From Elusimicrobiota bacterium (GTDB lineage Bacteria; CG03; SLGR01; JAFGSA01), in contig JAFGSA010000057.1 in the NCBI GenBank assembly GCA_016934855.1, forward strand, positions 1-52,061: DNA of 52,061 nucleotides, read 5' to 3'. Positions 27,129 through 35,528 of the stretch are shown here, in pieces (position 1 is the first letter of the stretch; each line of letters starts with the position of its first letter). The position numbers and the translations under genes are program-made. Under the pieces are notes generated by a model. The model did not search any database. It was not told where the DNA came from and was given only the letters and a program-made list of their open reading frames with translations.

Positions 27129-28717
27129 GAATTTCCCTGTTATCCTGCCCGTTCACGGACCCCCATACCCCCTCCCTGCAGTCAGCCCTTTTATCGGCTC
27201 TCCTTAAAAACAGGGGATACAGCGTCTATTCCGCCGACTTTAACAGGTATATGTATCTAAAAAGCGCTAAAAAATACGGTATGATGTGGGAATTGACGAA
27301 TCAGTGGCAGGAAGACAACCCGTGGACCGGCTCCTGCTTTCTCCCCCTTTTCATAAAAAATAATTCTTCTCATATAGACAGATTCGCCGGCGCCGTCGCG
27401 GCACGGAAACCTTCTCTTGCATGTTTCACCGTTTACCGCAAGAACTGCGCGCTCTCGGTTGAGACGGCAGCCAGGATCAGGGCCAAAGATGCCGGGATCG
27501 CCATGGTCTTCATCGCGCTGGATCCCATGGAAAACACCGGGATGAAGAACATACTGGAAAACCGCCATGCGGATTTTATCATAACAGATAACGCCGAAGA
27601 AACACTGGTCGAGCTTGCACGGCGGTTCCGGGCGGGATCGGACATCTCCGGCTGCAAAGGCCTCTTTCTCCGCGACGGAACCCGTATGCGCTTCACGGGG
27701 AAGAGGAAGCCCCCGCTGGATATCAACAGCCTCCCGTATCCCGATTTCCGGGACAGCTCTGGAACGCGTGATCACCTTGAAGTGGTGCCCGTGCAGGCCA
27801 GCAGAGGCTGTATTAAGAGCTGCGCTTTCTGCACGGATACGCAGAGATGGAAGCCTTTTCTGGGCATGAATGCAAAGAGGATATATTCCGAACTGGTTCA
27901 CCAGCGCAGGCGCTATCATGCCGGGAGATTCGTCTTTTTTGACAGTTGTCTTGCGGGCGACACAGACACCATTTCCAGTCTGTGCGGCATGATAATAGAC
28001 AGTAAAGAGCTCAGCGGCATACGCTGGGGCGCCGTTTGGACGGTTTTGCCGGGTATCCCGCGCTCCTTCTTTGAAAAAATGAAGAAAGCCGGATGCGAGT
28101 ATCTGTGTTTCGGGCTGGATACCGGGTCCCGGAGGATACTGAAGAAAATGGGCAGCAGTATAACCATAAAGCAGAACGAAAAGACCCTGAGAGACATCCA
28201 TAACTCCGGCATCTTGACGGCCCCGTCATTTTTTATAGGTTTTCCCGGAGAAACGGAAGCGGATTTCAGAAAAACGCTTGATTTCGTCGAGAAGAATATC
28301 GAATATATAGACCACCCGCTGGAATACCTCTTTCAGACGCCGGTTTTGAATCCCAGCAGGCTGTACAGAAATAGAAGCGGTTACGGTATCTCCTCCGGCA
28401 GCGCTGAACCCGTCTTCTGGCGGACCTCGAGCGGAAAAAACGACTACTTCGTCAGGCAGGAGCGATACTGGCGTTTTATCGGAAAAGTACTGCGATGGAA
28501 ACGCGGGTATATCCCCGAGATAGACCTTAACATCCAGCGCGCGGCTCGCCTGTACCACCTGGCAGAATACTGGGAGCGCGCCGGCCGCGGCAATACCGCG
28601 AGCTACTATTACGGAAGGCTCCTCGGAGAAAGGCTGGTCCCGGAACCTTTTAAAGACATCATAAGAAACAGGATCGGGAGCAGGCGCGTCAGATGCCGCA
28701 CGGGAAAAAACAGCTGA
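27125..28717 (+). CDS. B12-type radical SAM protein with degenerate cobalamin-binding domain, array paralog 6
   Basis: The 530-residue protein retains the radical SAM motif SRGCIKSCAFC (Cys229, Cys233, Cys236), the FGLDTGSRRI segment and FFIGFPGETEADF. The cobalamin-binding half has changed. The GGPxC loop found in every other paralog is IALDP (residues 130-134), and the GEGD/GEAD motif is DNAEE (155-159). It may bind cobalamin poorly or not at all and could act as a partner subunit or a cobalamin-independent enzyme. The C-terminal tail is longer and Arg-rich. It overlaps paralog 5 by 4 bp and the next gene by 25 bp. Confidence 0.8.
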   Translation: MRISLLSCPFTDPHTPSLQSALLSALLKNRGYSVYSADFNRYMYLKSAKKYGMMWELTNQWQEDNPWTGSCFLPLFIKNNSSHIDRFAGAVAARKPSLACFTVYRKNCALSVETAARIRAKDAGIAMVFIALDPMENTGMKNILENRHADFIITDNAEETLVELARRFRAGSDISGCKGLFLRDGTRMRFTGKRKPPLDINSLPYPDFRDSSGTRDHLEVVPVQASRGCIKSCAFCTDTQRWKPFLGMNAKRIYSELVHQRRRYHAGRFVFFDSCLAGDTDTISSLCGMIIDSKELSGIRWGAVWTVLPGIPRSFFEKMKKAGCEYLCFGLDTGSRRILKKMGSSITIKQNEKTLRDIHNSGILTAPSFFIGFPGETEADFRKTLDFVEKNIEYIDHPLEYLFQTPVLNPSRLYRNRSGYGISSGSAEPVFWRTSSGKNDYFVRQERYWRFIGKVLRWKRGYIPEIDLNIQRAARLYHLAEYWERAGRGNTASYYYGRLLGERLVPEPFKDIIRNRIGSRRVRCRTGKNS

Positions 28718-30993
28718 AACCGGATATAATCTTCGTCTCGCTGAAGTCCGCCGACAAGATACCCTGGGCCTTCGTCCCGTCTTACAGCCTCGGGACCGCG
28801 TACATAATAGCCTATCTTGAAAAACACGGTATCCCCGCAGCACAGCTGACAAGCGGCGTCCCGATGACTACTGGAGAGCTGGCGGACAGCATCCTTACCC
28901 TGTCTCCCCGGGCGGTCGGTTTCACCGTTTACGACACGGACTACTGTTTTGCCAGGATAATGTCCAGGACACTGAAGGAAGCGGATCCCGGGCTGATCAT
29001 CGCCGCAGGAGGCCCTGCGGCCACTTTTGCCGACGATCTTATTATGAAAGACACTGAGGACATCGACTACTGCATAAGGGGCGAAGGAGAGATAACGGTC
29101 TATGAGCTCCTTAAAGCGATCAGGGAGAACAGACCCGTCGGCAATATCAAGGGGATCACATTCCGCGAATCATCTAAGATCCGCAGGAATGAAGACAGGG
29201 CCCCTGTTTCCGGCGGCGGCAGCGGCAGCGAGCTGGACATCCTCCCTTCCCCTTACTTGAACGGCATCCTTCCCGAAGGTCCGGATTTCGGGATATACAC
29301 ATCCAGGGGCTGCGCGTACAGCTGCTCGTTCTGCGCGCCCACGCTGGGAAGAAAAGTCAGGTATCATTCCGTCGACCGCGTAATCGGAGAGCTTAAGCTC
29401 ATAAACTCTCTGGATACCGGCGGACGCAGGAAGACCGTCACCATCCACGACAGTTGTTTTTCCTTTAACACGGGAAGGGCGAGGGACTTATGCAGGAGGA
29501 TAAAGGGAGAGAACATAAAGCTGGACCTTGTATGCGAGACGCGCATAGACAGGCTGGACGGCGAGACGCTGGCGCTTCTGAAGGACGCGGGTTTCTGCCA
29601 GATCGATGTCGGCTTCGAGACCGCTGTTCCCAGGCTTCTGAAAAAGATAAAGAAGGTCAGGGCGTGCGGCGAGGGTCTCGCTCCGGAAATAGAGTACGTC
29701 GCGAAAACGAGAGAGAACATCCGGCTGGCCAGGGACAGGGGGATCAATATCGCTATGAATCTCATCACGGGACTGCCCGGGGCTACGCGCGAGGAAGATT
29801 TAAGCTCCGTAGATTTCATAAAAGGTCTTGATATCGACACGTATTTCCATCTCTGTTTCGTACCGTACACCGGTTCCGAGCTTTTCGGAAATCTGCTCGA
29901 AGAAGGGAGGATATCACCCTCGTCATATATACTCCCATACCAGTACCGCCACGATTACGATATAGGTTCCCTTTCCCAGCTGGAGAACTCATGGCAGTAT
30001 TACGTCAAAAGCGACAGGATAAGAAAGCATATCGTATCTTCCCTGACGGGCCCCGTGACGGAAAGACAGGCGCCGGTACTCCTTGAGGATCCCGGGGCCG
30101 TCACTGAAAAGGATACTGAGTGGATGGAAAAAACCGTCCCGGCATTCAGCCTCCTGGGCTTTAAGGGGAAGAGGGCAGCCGAATACCTGGAGCTTAACGC
30201 CGGCATGCTGTCCCGCGCGAATCTTCCCTTCATAGGCTGTTTTTCCCTTGCCGAAAAAAAAGGCAGAGGAAGGTCTGTAGTTTATGACGTGAGCTTCAGG
30301 GGCGCTTTCACCGTGCAGCACGGCTACTCCTCTTTTGACATGGGAACCCTGACGGTTATCCCTTTCTCGGCACGCGGGACGGCCGGTCCCTCATCCGGCC
30401 GGGGCCCGCGCGGTTCTTTCAGGCTTTATTCCCTAAAGACGCAAAAAGACATGGCCGAATTCGCCGGGTTCCTGGAACGCTCGCTTTCCGGAAACGGCGT
30501 GGTCCTCGAGGGAGAGATGGCAGCCTGCGATACGGCATTTATAAACGAATGCATGTGGAGATCCCGCGAATGCCCTGCGCTTTACCTGGGCCGCGCGGTA
30601 TTAGGTAAAAACGGGGATATCCGCTCCTGCCCGGGCGGGCCCCGGATAGGCGGCACGGGCGACGATGCGAAGACCCTCGGGCAGAACATGAAAAAGAAAC
30701 AGGAAGCGCTCGCCGTGGAAAGAGGATGCGCGGACTGCCCGGCGGATTCATACTGCCCCAAATGCGCCCTGAGCCCTCCCGGCTACTGCGGCATCATGCG
30801 TTCCGGTCACGGCGTGAAGAGCTTTTTCCTCCTGCTCGATATACTCAGGAAGATAAGGGTGCTCTCCCGCCCCGGCAGGTCTTCCCGGGTAAAAGCCTCA
30901 TTTCATCCGGGACACGTAAAGATCACAAACGGGAAGAGAAAATATATTTACGACGCGGCTACGGGTGATATTTTCGCCGCGGACAGCCTGTAG
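28693..30993 (+). CDS. large B12-binding-type radical SAM protein with C-terminal cysteine cluster
   Basis: The 766-residue protein has a B12-type N-terminal domain (AAGGPAATF at 104-112, RGEGE at 129-133) and a radical SAM barrel with SRGCAYSCSFC (Cys207, Cys211, Cys214). A C-terminal extension of about 300 residues is absent from the six paralogs upstream. Within it, IRSCPGG (Cys646) and CADCPADSYCPKC (Cys679, Cys682, Cys688, Cys691) plus Cys699 resemble a SPASM-type auxiliary cluster site. The final 35 residues (KITNGKRKYIYDAATGDIF) look like a short PqqD/RRE-like strand pair. That layout is seen in maturases of ribosomally made peptides, but no precursor peptide is visible. The start overlaps paralog 6 by 25 bp with a GGGAGCAGG stretch upstream. 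It closes the operon. Confidence 0.8.
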   Translation: MPHGKKQLKPDIIFVSLKSADKIPWAFVPSYSLGTAYIIAYLEKHGIPAAQLTSGVPMTTGELADSILTLSPRAVGFTVYDTDYCFARIMSRTLKEADPGLIIAAGGPAATFADDLIMKDTEDIDYCIRGEGEITVYELLKAIRENRPVGNIKGITFRESSKIRRNEDRAPVSGGGSGSELDILPSPYLNGILPEGPDFGIYTSRGCAYSCSFCAPTLGRKVRYHSVDRVIGELKLINSLDTGGRRKTVTIHDSCFSFNTGRARDLCRRIKGENIKLDLVCETRIDRLDGETLALLKDAGFCQIDVGFETAVPRLLKKIKKVRACGEGLAPEIEYVAKTRENIRLARDRGINIAMNLITGLPGATREEDLSSVDFIKGLDIDTYFHLCFVPYTGSELFGNLLEEGRISPSSYILPYQYRHDYDIGSLSQLENSWQYYVKSDRIRKHIVSSLTGPVTERQAPVLLEDPGAVTEKDTEWMEKTVPAFSLLGFKGKRAAEYLELNAGMLSRANLPFIGCFSLAEKKGRGRSVVYDVSFRGAFTVQHGYSSFDMGTLTVIPFSARGTAGPSSGRGPRGSFRLYSLKTQKDMAEFAGFLERSLSGNGVVLEGEMAACDTAFINECMWRSRECPALYLGRAVLGKNGDIRSCPGGPRIGGTGDDAKTLGQNMKKKQEALAVERGCADCPADSYCPKCALSPPGYCGIMRSGHGVKSFFLLLDILRKIRVLSRPGRSSRVKASFHPGHVKITNGKRKYIYDAATGDIFAADSL

Positions 30994-31000
30994 GCGGGGA

Positions 31001-31942
31001 TCACCGGCGCTGCAGGTAGAACTCGCCGCAGGCGGCTACCATAGCGGCGTTATCGGTGCAGAGTCTCTTATCCGGGAAAAAGACATTCTTCCCCGCGCGT
31101 TCCCCGAAGAGCTCGCGCAGCCTGCCCGACGCGGCTACGCCGCCGCAGACGAATATCCAGCCGGCACCGCATTCCGACGCGGCCCTGAGCGTGTTATCCA
31201 CCAGCGGCTTCAGGGCAGCTTCCTGGAAAGCCGCCGCTATGTCGCAGACGGTCTTCCCGTCCAGCTTTCCCTGCAGATCATACTTTATTTTGTACAGCAC
31301 GGCCGTCTTCAGGCCGCTGTAGGAAAAATCATAAGACCCTCCCAGGTCCGATACCGGGAATCTGTAAGCTCCGCGGCTCCCCGACAAAGCGGCTTTTTCC
31401 ACGGACGGGCCGCCGGGATAAGGCAGTCCGAGCACCGAAGCCACCTTGTCAAAGCATTCGCCCGCGGCGTCGTCCCTGGTATCGCCGAGCACCTCGTACC
31501 GGCCCCATTCCCTTATGTGAACGAGCCTGGTATGTCCTCCGGAGACCACAAGTCCCAGCCCGGGAGGTTTGCCTATGCCGGTGAACGCCGAAGCGAAAAG
31601 ATGCGACTCCAGGTGATCGACTTCCGCAAGCGGCACTTTCAGTATGTAGGAAAGGGTCCTTGCCGCGGTAAGCCCCACCAGAAGCGATCCCTCCAGCCCG
31701 GGATTCGAGGTAACCGCTATACCGTCGATATCACGGAACCCCAGGCCCGCGTTCGCCAGGCACTCTTCCGTTATGAGGTTCAGTTTCTTGAGATGCTCTC
31801 TCGAAGCCAGCTCGGGAACGACGCCCCCGTATTTGGCGTGTATGTCTATCTGGGAGGCTATGACATCCGACAGGATCCTGGAATCCTCGACCACGGCCGC
31901 GGCAGTCTCGTCGCATGAAGTTTCTATCCCGAGGATCTTCAT
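31001..31942 (-). CDS. tsaD: tRNA N6-adenosine threonylcarbamoyltransferase
   Basis: The 313-residue product starts MKILGIETSCDETAAAVVED, the standard TsaD/Kae1 opening, and contains KYGGVVPELASREH, the metal-binding VDHLESHLFA (two His), VVSGGHTRLV and the terminal CTDNAAMVAACG. TsaD transfers the threonylcarbamoyl group to A37 of ANN-decoding tRNAs in the cytoplasm, with TsaB, TsaE and TsaC, none of which is in the window. The ATG at 31942 is chosen because a longer reading frame to 32071 only adds unrelated residues overlapping the upstream gene. It is the last gene of the long minus-strand run, 8 bp after the deacetylase stop. Confidence 0.95.
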   Translation of the reverse strand: MKILGIETSCDETAAAVVEDSRILSDVIASQIDIHAKYGGVVPELASREHLKKLNLITEECLANAGLGFRDIDGIAVTSNPGLEGSLLVGLTAARTLSYILKVPLAEVDHLESHLFASAFTGIGKPPGLGLVVSGGHTRLVHIREWGRYEVLGDTRDDAAGECFDKVASVLGLPYPGGPSVEKAALSGSRGAYRFPVSDLGGSYDFSYSGLKTAVLYKIKYDLQGKLDGKTVCDIAAAFQEAALKPLVDNTLRAASECGAGWIFVCGGVAASGRLRELFGERAGKNVFFPDKRLCTDNAAMVAACGEFYLQRR

Positions 31943-31950
31943 CGCGCCGT

Positions 31951-33069
31951 CTAATCGGTATCGGGCTTCTCCAGCACTTCCGCGACGGGCACGAACCGGA
32001 CGCCGGACCTGATCATCTCGGGCAGATAATCCTTGAGCGCCTTTGCCGTGTTCTTCCTGGTTATATGGCATATCGCGATCGTCCGGGCGTTCTTAAGCGC
32101 GATAGCCTGCAGTTTTTTCAGGCGCTTCACAACGTAATCGTAATCATCCTTGTTATCGATATAGAATTCGTTCTCCGCGGCGGGTAACCCTATCTTTTTT
32201 GCGTACTCCAGCGCTATCCTTTTTTTCGCTGTCGCCGAATCGATGAAGAACATGCCCTTCTTCTTAAGTATATCCAGCAGGGCGGACACGGATTTGAAAT
32301 CGGAAGTGAACCTGGAACCCATATGGTTGTTCATTCCCGGTGCGCCGGGAACGCTCAAAAGCGCCGCTTCCAGGAGTTCTTCTATCTTCTCCCTGCTCAT
32401 CCCGGCAAAAAGAGCCATATCGCCGGGATCGTCCTCAGGGTAACTCTCCGGCTCCATCGGCATATGCAGTATATAGGGAATGCCGCTGTTTTTCAGTTCG
32501 TGGGCCAGGAATTTCGAATACGGCAGGCCCGGGATGATGGCATACGTTACGGGCACATCCAGTTCCATGAATTCCCTGATGCTCTTTTTCTGGCCCAGGT
32601 CGTCGACTATTATGGCGACGACGTTCTGCGGCCTCAGTATCTTCAGCAGCACTTCGTTTATATGGATCCCCTTGTAATAGAACCTTATTTCCTCCCTGTC
32701 CGGTTTCTTTGCATGCTCCGCCTTATATGGAGGCGCGGCTATCTTAATGAGCTTCTCTGCCAGCGCCGGCGCCGCGGAATCCTTCACCTGGACTTCCTTG
32801 GTGAACCGCACCCACCTCTTGTAATCGCGTTCTTCCTCCGTCTGGTACTTCTGCAGTATCTGGTCCAGCGTTACTCCTGATTCCGTCAGGACGCGGTTGA
32901 CTTCATGTTCGAGCTCTATGGAATGCCTGCTGAGATCTTTCACCCTTGTGGTCTCGAAGACCAGGTACAGCACGCCGAGCGCCGCCAGCGCTACGGCCAG
33001 TTTTCCCAGGGCTCCCGGACTAGTCCTCTTTTTACTGCTTTTCCTGCTGTTTTTCCTTGTCCGCGTCAT
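31951..33069 (-). CDS. divergent polysaccharide deacetylase, YibQ-like
   Basis: From the ATG at 33069 the protein has 372 residues. It starts with a basic segment (MTRTRKNSRKSSKKR), then one membrane anchor (about residues 23-38) and a periplasmic domain. From about residue 150 the divergent polysaccharide deacetylase fold is evident: VVAIIVDDLGQ, PVTYAIIPGLPYS, ILHMPMEPESYP, GMNNHMGSRFT, FFIDSATA and AICHIT. Genes of this family (YibQ in Escherichia coli) commonly follow envC and ctpA, as here, which supports a cell-wall or envelope role, although the substrate is not established. The start overlaps the peptidase gene by 38 bp. The reading frame extends further upstream to 33105, but that part is less likely translated. 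Confidence 0.85.
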   Translation of the reverse strand: MTRTRKNSRKSSKKRTSPGALGKLAVALAALGVLYLVFETTRVKDLSRHSIELEHEVNRVLTESGVTLDQILQKYQTEEERDYKRWVRFTKEVQVKDSAAPALAEKLIKIAAPPYKAEHAKKPDREEIRFYYKGIHINEVLLKILRPQNVVAIIVDDLGQKKSIREFMELDVPVTYAIIPGLPYSKFLAHELKNSGIPYILHMPMEPESYPEDDPGDMALFAGMSREKIEELLEAALLSVPGAPGMNNHMGSRFTSDFKSVSALLDILKKKGMFFIDSATAKKRIALEYAKKIGLPAAENEFYIDNKDDYDYVVKRLKKLQAIALKNARTIAICHITRKNTAKALKDYLPEMIRSGVRFVPVAEVLEKPDTD

Positions 33070-34318
33070 GTTCCAAGAATATCTTCCTTGCCACCAGCAC
33101 GTCATGAGCTCTATCCACCTGCGGATCGCTCACCTTTTCCTTTTCCCTCTCCTGTTTTTCCTTTTCGGGAAGGTTATATATCTCTTCCTGCTGCTTTATT
33201 ATCTGTATCCTCTGCTCTTTTGTCAGGGGTATCTCTATATCGGGATCTATGCCCTTGTCATGTATGGATATCCCGCTCGGCGTGTAGTATTTGGCAGTGG
33301 TCAGCCTCAGGGCGGAATCGTCTTCGAGGTCTATGATGCTCTGTACCGAGGCCTTCCCGAAAGACTTCTCCCCCATTATCAGTCCCCTGGATATGTCTTT
33401 TATGCACCCGGCGACTATCTCCGACCCGGAAGCGGATCCCTTGTTTATAAGGACCACCAGCGGCACATCCCCGACTATGGGATCCTTGGACGAATGGAAC
33501 TGCCTGTTCTGGTCCGCCCTTCTGCCTTTCGTGTATACGATGAGCTGCCCCTTCTTAATGAAGAACTCGCTCACTTCCACTGCCGCATTGAGCAGTCCTC
33601 CCGGGTTGTTGCGCAGGTCGAATATGATCCCGTCCAGATTCTTCTCTTTGAACTCCATCAGGGCTTTCTTAAGCTTATCCGGGGCATCCTCCGTGAACTC
33701 GACGAGCCTTACGTATCCGATATTGTTATCCATGATGTTGCTGTAGACCTTTTCCGGGACGATTATATCCCTCGTCACCGTGAAATCGAGCAGTTCGTCC
33801 TCCCCCTCCCTGTCTATGCTTATGGCCACCTTGGTGCCTTTCGGCCCCCTCAGCTTCTTGACGGCATCCCTCAAGGATATGCCGCCTGCGGGTTCGCCTT
33901 CTATCTTCACTATCTTGTCTCCGGGCATTATCCCCATCCGGTACGCCGGGGTATCGGGAAGCGGCGTCACTACGACGATGTACCCGTCCCTGGTCGTTAT
34001 CCTGATGCCCAGCCCGCCGAATTCCCCTTCCGTATCCGATTTGACGATATCGGCTTCATCGGGTTCCATGAACTGCGAGTACGGGTCCAGCGAGTCGACC
34101 ATGCCGTTAAGAGCCCCGTATATCAGCTCCTCGACCGTTATTTCTTCCACGTAGTTCTCCTTGATGAGCACGAACGCGTCGGAGAAAAGGCGGAGCTGTT
34201 TCTCCACGTCTTCGACATCTTTTTCTTCTTTCGAGTATAGTTTCCTGTCCGTCTGCAAGACCAGACCCGCCGCCACCAGCACGGCGGCAACCGACAACAA
34301 CCTGATTCTCTTGAACAT
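33032..34318 (-). CDS. S41-family C-terminal processing peptidase
   Basis: The 428-residue protein has an N-terminal signal or anchor (about residues 5-22), then the typical order: helical segment with DPYSQFM, PDZ domain (about 95-182, with GGLGI and MGIMPGDKIVKIEG), and protease domain with IIFDLRNNPGGLL. The catalytic serine is Ser297 in GSASGSE and the general base lysine is Lys322 in SFGK, spaced by the canonical 25 residues. It should be an active periplasmic tail-specific protease that trims envelope proteins, including peptidoglycan-remodelling factors. The position directly after envC is conserved in many bacteria. The C-terminus is a short charged tail overlapping the deacetylase start. 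Confidence 0.92.
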   Translation of the reverse strand: MFKRIRLLSVAAVLVAAGLVLQTDRKLYSKEEKDVEDVEKQLRLFSDAFVLIKENYVEEITVEELIYGALNGMVDSLDPYSQFMEPDEADIVKSDTEGEFGGLGIRITTRDGYIVVVTPLPDTPAYRMGIMPGDKIVKIEGEPAGGISLRDAVKKLRGPKGTKVAISIDREGEDELLDFTVTRDIIVPEKVYSNIMDNNIGYVRLVEFTEDAPDKLKKALMEFKEKNLDGIIFDLRNNPGGLLNAAVEVSEFFIKKGQLIVYTKGRRADQNRQFHSSKDPIVGDVPLVVLINKGSASGSEIVAGCIKDISRGLIMGEKSFGKASVQSIIDLEDDSALRLTTAKYYTPSGISIHDKGIDPDIEIPLTKEQRIQIIKQQEEIYNLPEKEKQEREKEKVSDPQVDRAHDVLVARKIFLEHDADKEKQQEKQ

Positions 34319-34358
34319 GATGATCTCCTTTATATTGGCTTAATATTCTCTGTAAGGC

Positions 34359-35528
34359 CTATTGCTCCTGGGTCATCCACTGGATCGGGTCTTCCGGGAC
34401 CGATCCTTTCCCCAGTTCGAAATACAGCACGCCGGCCGATAAAGTACCTATTTCCCTGAACGGTTCCACGACCTCGCCCACGCCGGCGAGAATATCCTCC
34501 AATTCCCCGTATATTGAATAATAATCCTTACCGTGGTCAATGATGATGATATTGCCCATTCCCCTGAACCTGCCCGCGTAGACTATCTCTCCTCCGGCGA
34601 CAGCTTTTGCTTTCTCCCCGGCATCCCCTTTTATCTTTATACCCCTGTTTATCAGGTAAGTATCGAGCTGCGGATGCTTCTGTTTCCCGAACCGGGATAT
34701 TACCCTGCCTTTTACCGGCCAGGGAAGATACCCTTTCGCTTTTTCGAAATCGACGGCCAGGATTTTCAGTTTTTCCAGGTTTACCGCTTTTGCCTTGAGC
34801 GAAAGTATCAATTCCTGCAGCTTCTCTTTCTGGTCCTGGAGGTCCCGGAGCCTCGCTTCCTGCTCATGCCGGTCCGATTCTATCTTGCGCAGGATACTAA
34901 GCTGCTCTTTCTTGCGCTTTATCAGTTTCTCCTGGACATCTATGACTTCTCTTTTTAATGTTACTATATTCTCTTCCTCTTTTTCTAATTCCTTTTTTAT
35001 CTCTTCTATTTCTTCTATCTCGTTTATCACCACGGAATATTTCCGCGCCGGCGCGTTAACTATCTTCTCCGCGTAAAAACAGCTGTTCACGGCATCGGTT
35101 ACGCTGCACAGGTAAGCCGAGAACCAGGGCAGCATATCGACCTGCTTTTTCTTATAATAGTAATACCTCAGCGCCGTTTTCAGCCAGCTGCCGTATTTTC
35201 TCTCTATTTTTCTCTCGTTTTTCAGCCTGTCCTGGAGCGCCCCTATCTTGCCTTTCAGACTGTCTATATCCTTCTGCAGTTCTCCGAGCTTCCTCTTTTT
35301 TTCCGATATATTATAGTCTATCCCGTTAAGCTCTGTCAGGAGGCTCTTCTCCCTGCTCGTGAGCATCTCCAGGTTCCGGCTGTATTTTCCTATCTCCTGT
35401 TCGAGCGAATTTATTTCTTCCTGCTGCGATTCTATCGTGTTATGGATATTCACTATATCCTCGGAATAATCGGCCAGGGCCGGGCCGGATAGTCCCAGCG
35501 CGGCTAAGATAAAAAGAACACCCTTCAC
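34359..35528 (-). CDS. EnvC-like murein hydrolase activator (coiled coil plus degenerate LytM domain)
   Basis: The 389-residue protein has a signal peptide (about residues 1-19), a long coiled coil (20-125 and 165-245) interrupted by a helical hairpin, and a C-terminal M23/LytM fold with GEKAKAVAGGEIVYAG, GMGNIIIIDHG and YFELGKG. Zinc ligands of active M23 peptidases are missing: the His and Asp of the HxGxD-like element are replaced (NRGIKI), the HL of YaHL reads EL, and the last His is Tyr. That is the hallmark of EnvC-type regulators, which activate amidases under control of FtsEX. It overlaps the FtsX gene by 4 bp (ATGA) and is followed by ctpA. Confidence 0.85.
   Translation of the reverse strand: MKGVLFILAALGLSGPALADYSEDIVNIHNTIESQQEEINSLEQEIGKYSRNLEMLTSREKSLLTELNGIDYNISEKKRKLGELQKDIDSLKGKIGALQDRLKNERKIERKYGSWLKTALRYYYYKKKQVDMLPWFSAYLCSVTDAVNSCFYAEKIVNAPARKYSVVINEIEEIEEIKKELEKEEENIVTLKREVIDVQEKLIKRKKEQLSILRKIESDRHEQEARLRDLQDQKEKLQELILSLKAKAVNLEKLKILAVDFEKAKGYLPWPVKGRVISRFGKQKHPQLDTYLINRGIKIKGDAGEKAKAVAGGEIVYAGRFRGMGNIIIIDHGKDYYSIYGELEDILAGVGEVVEPFREIGTLSAGVLYFELGKGSVPEDPIQWMTQEQ

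Noticed and set aside
30987..31016. Imperfect hairpin (CCTGTAG / CTGCAGG) across the two convergent stop codons, considered as a bidirectional terminator
   Set aside because: The stem contains a mismatch and a loose interior and no T run follows on either strand; it also lies within coding sequence.
32897..34240. A 447-codon plus-strand frame opposite the S41 peptidase gene
   Set aside because: The minus strand encodes a complete CtpA with intact Ser/Lys dyad; the plus-strand product has no motif.
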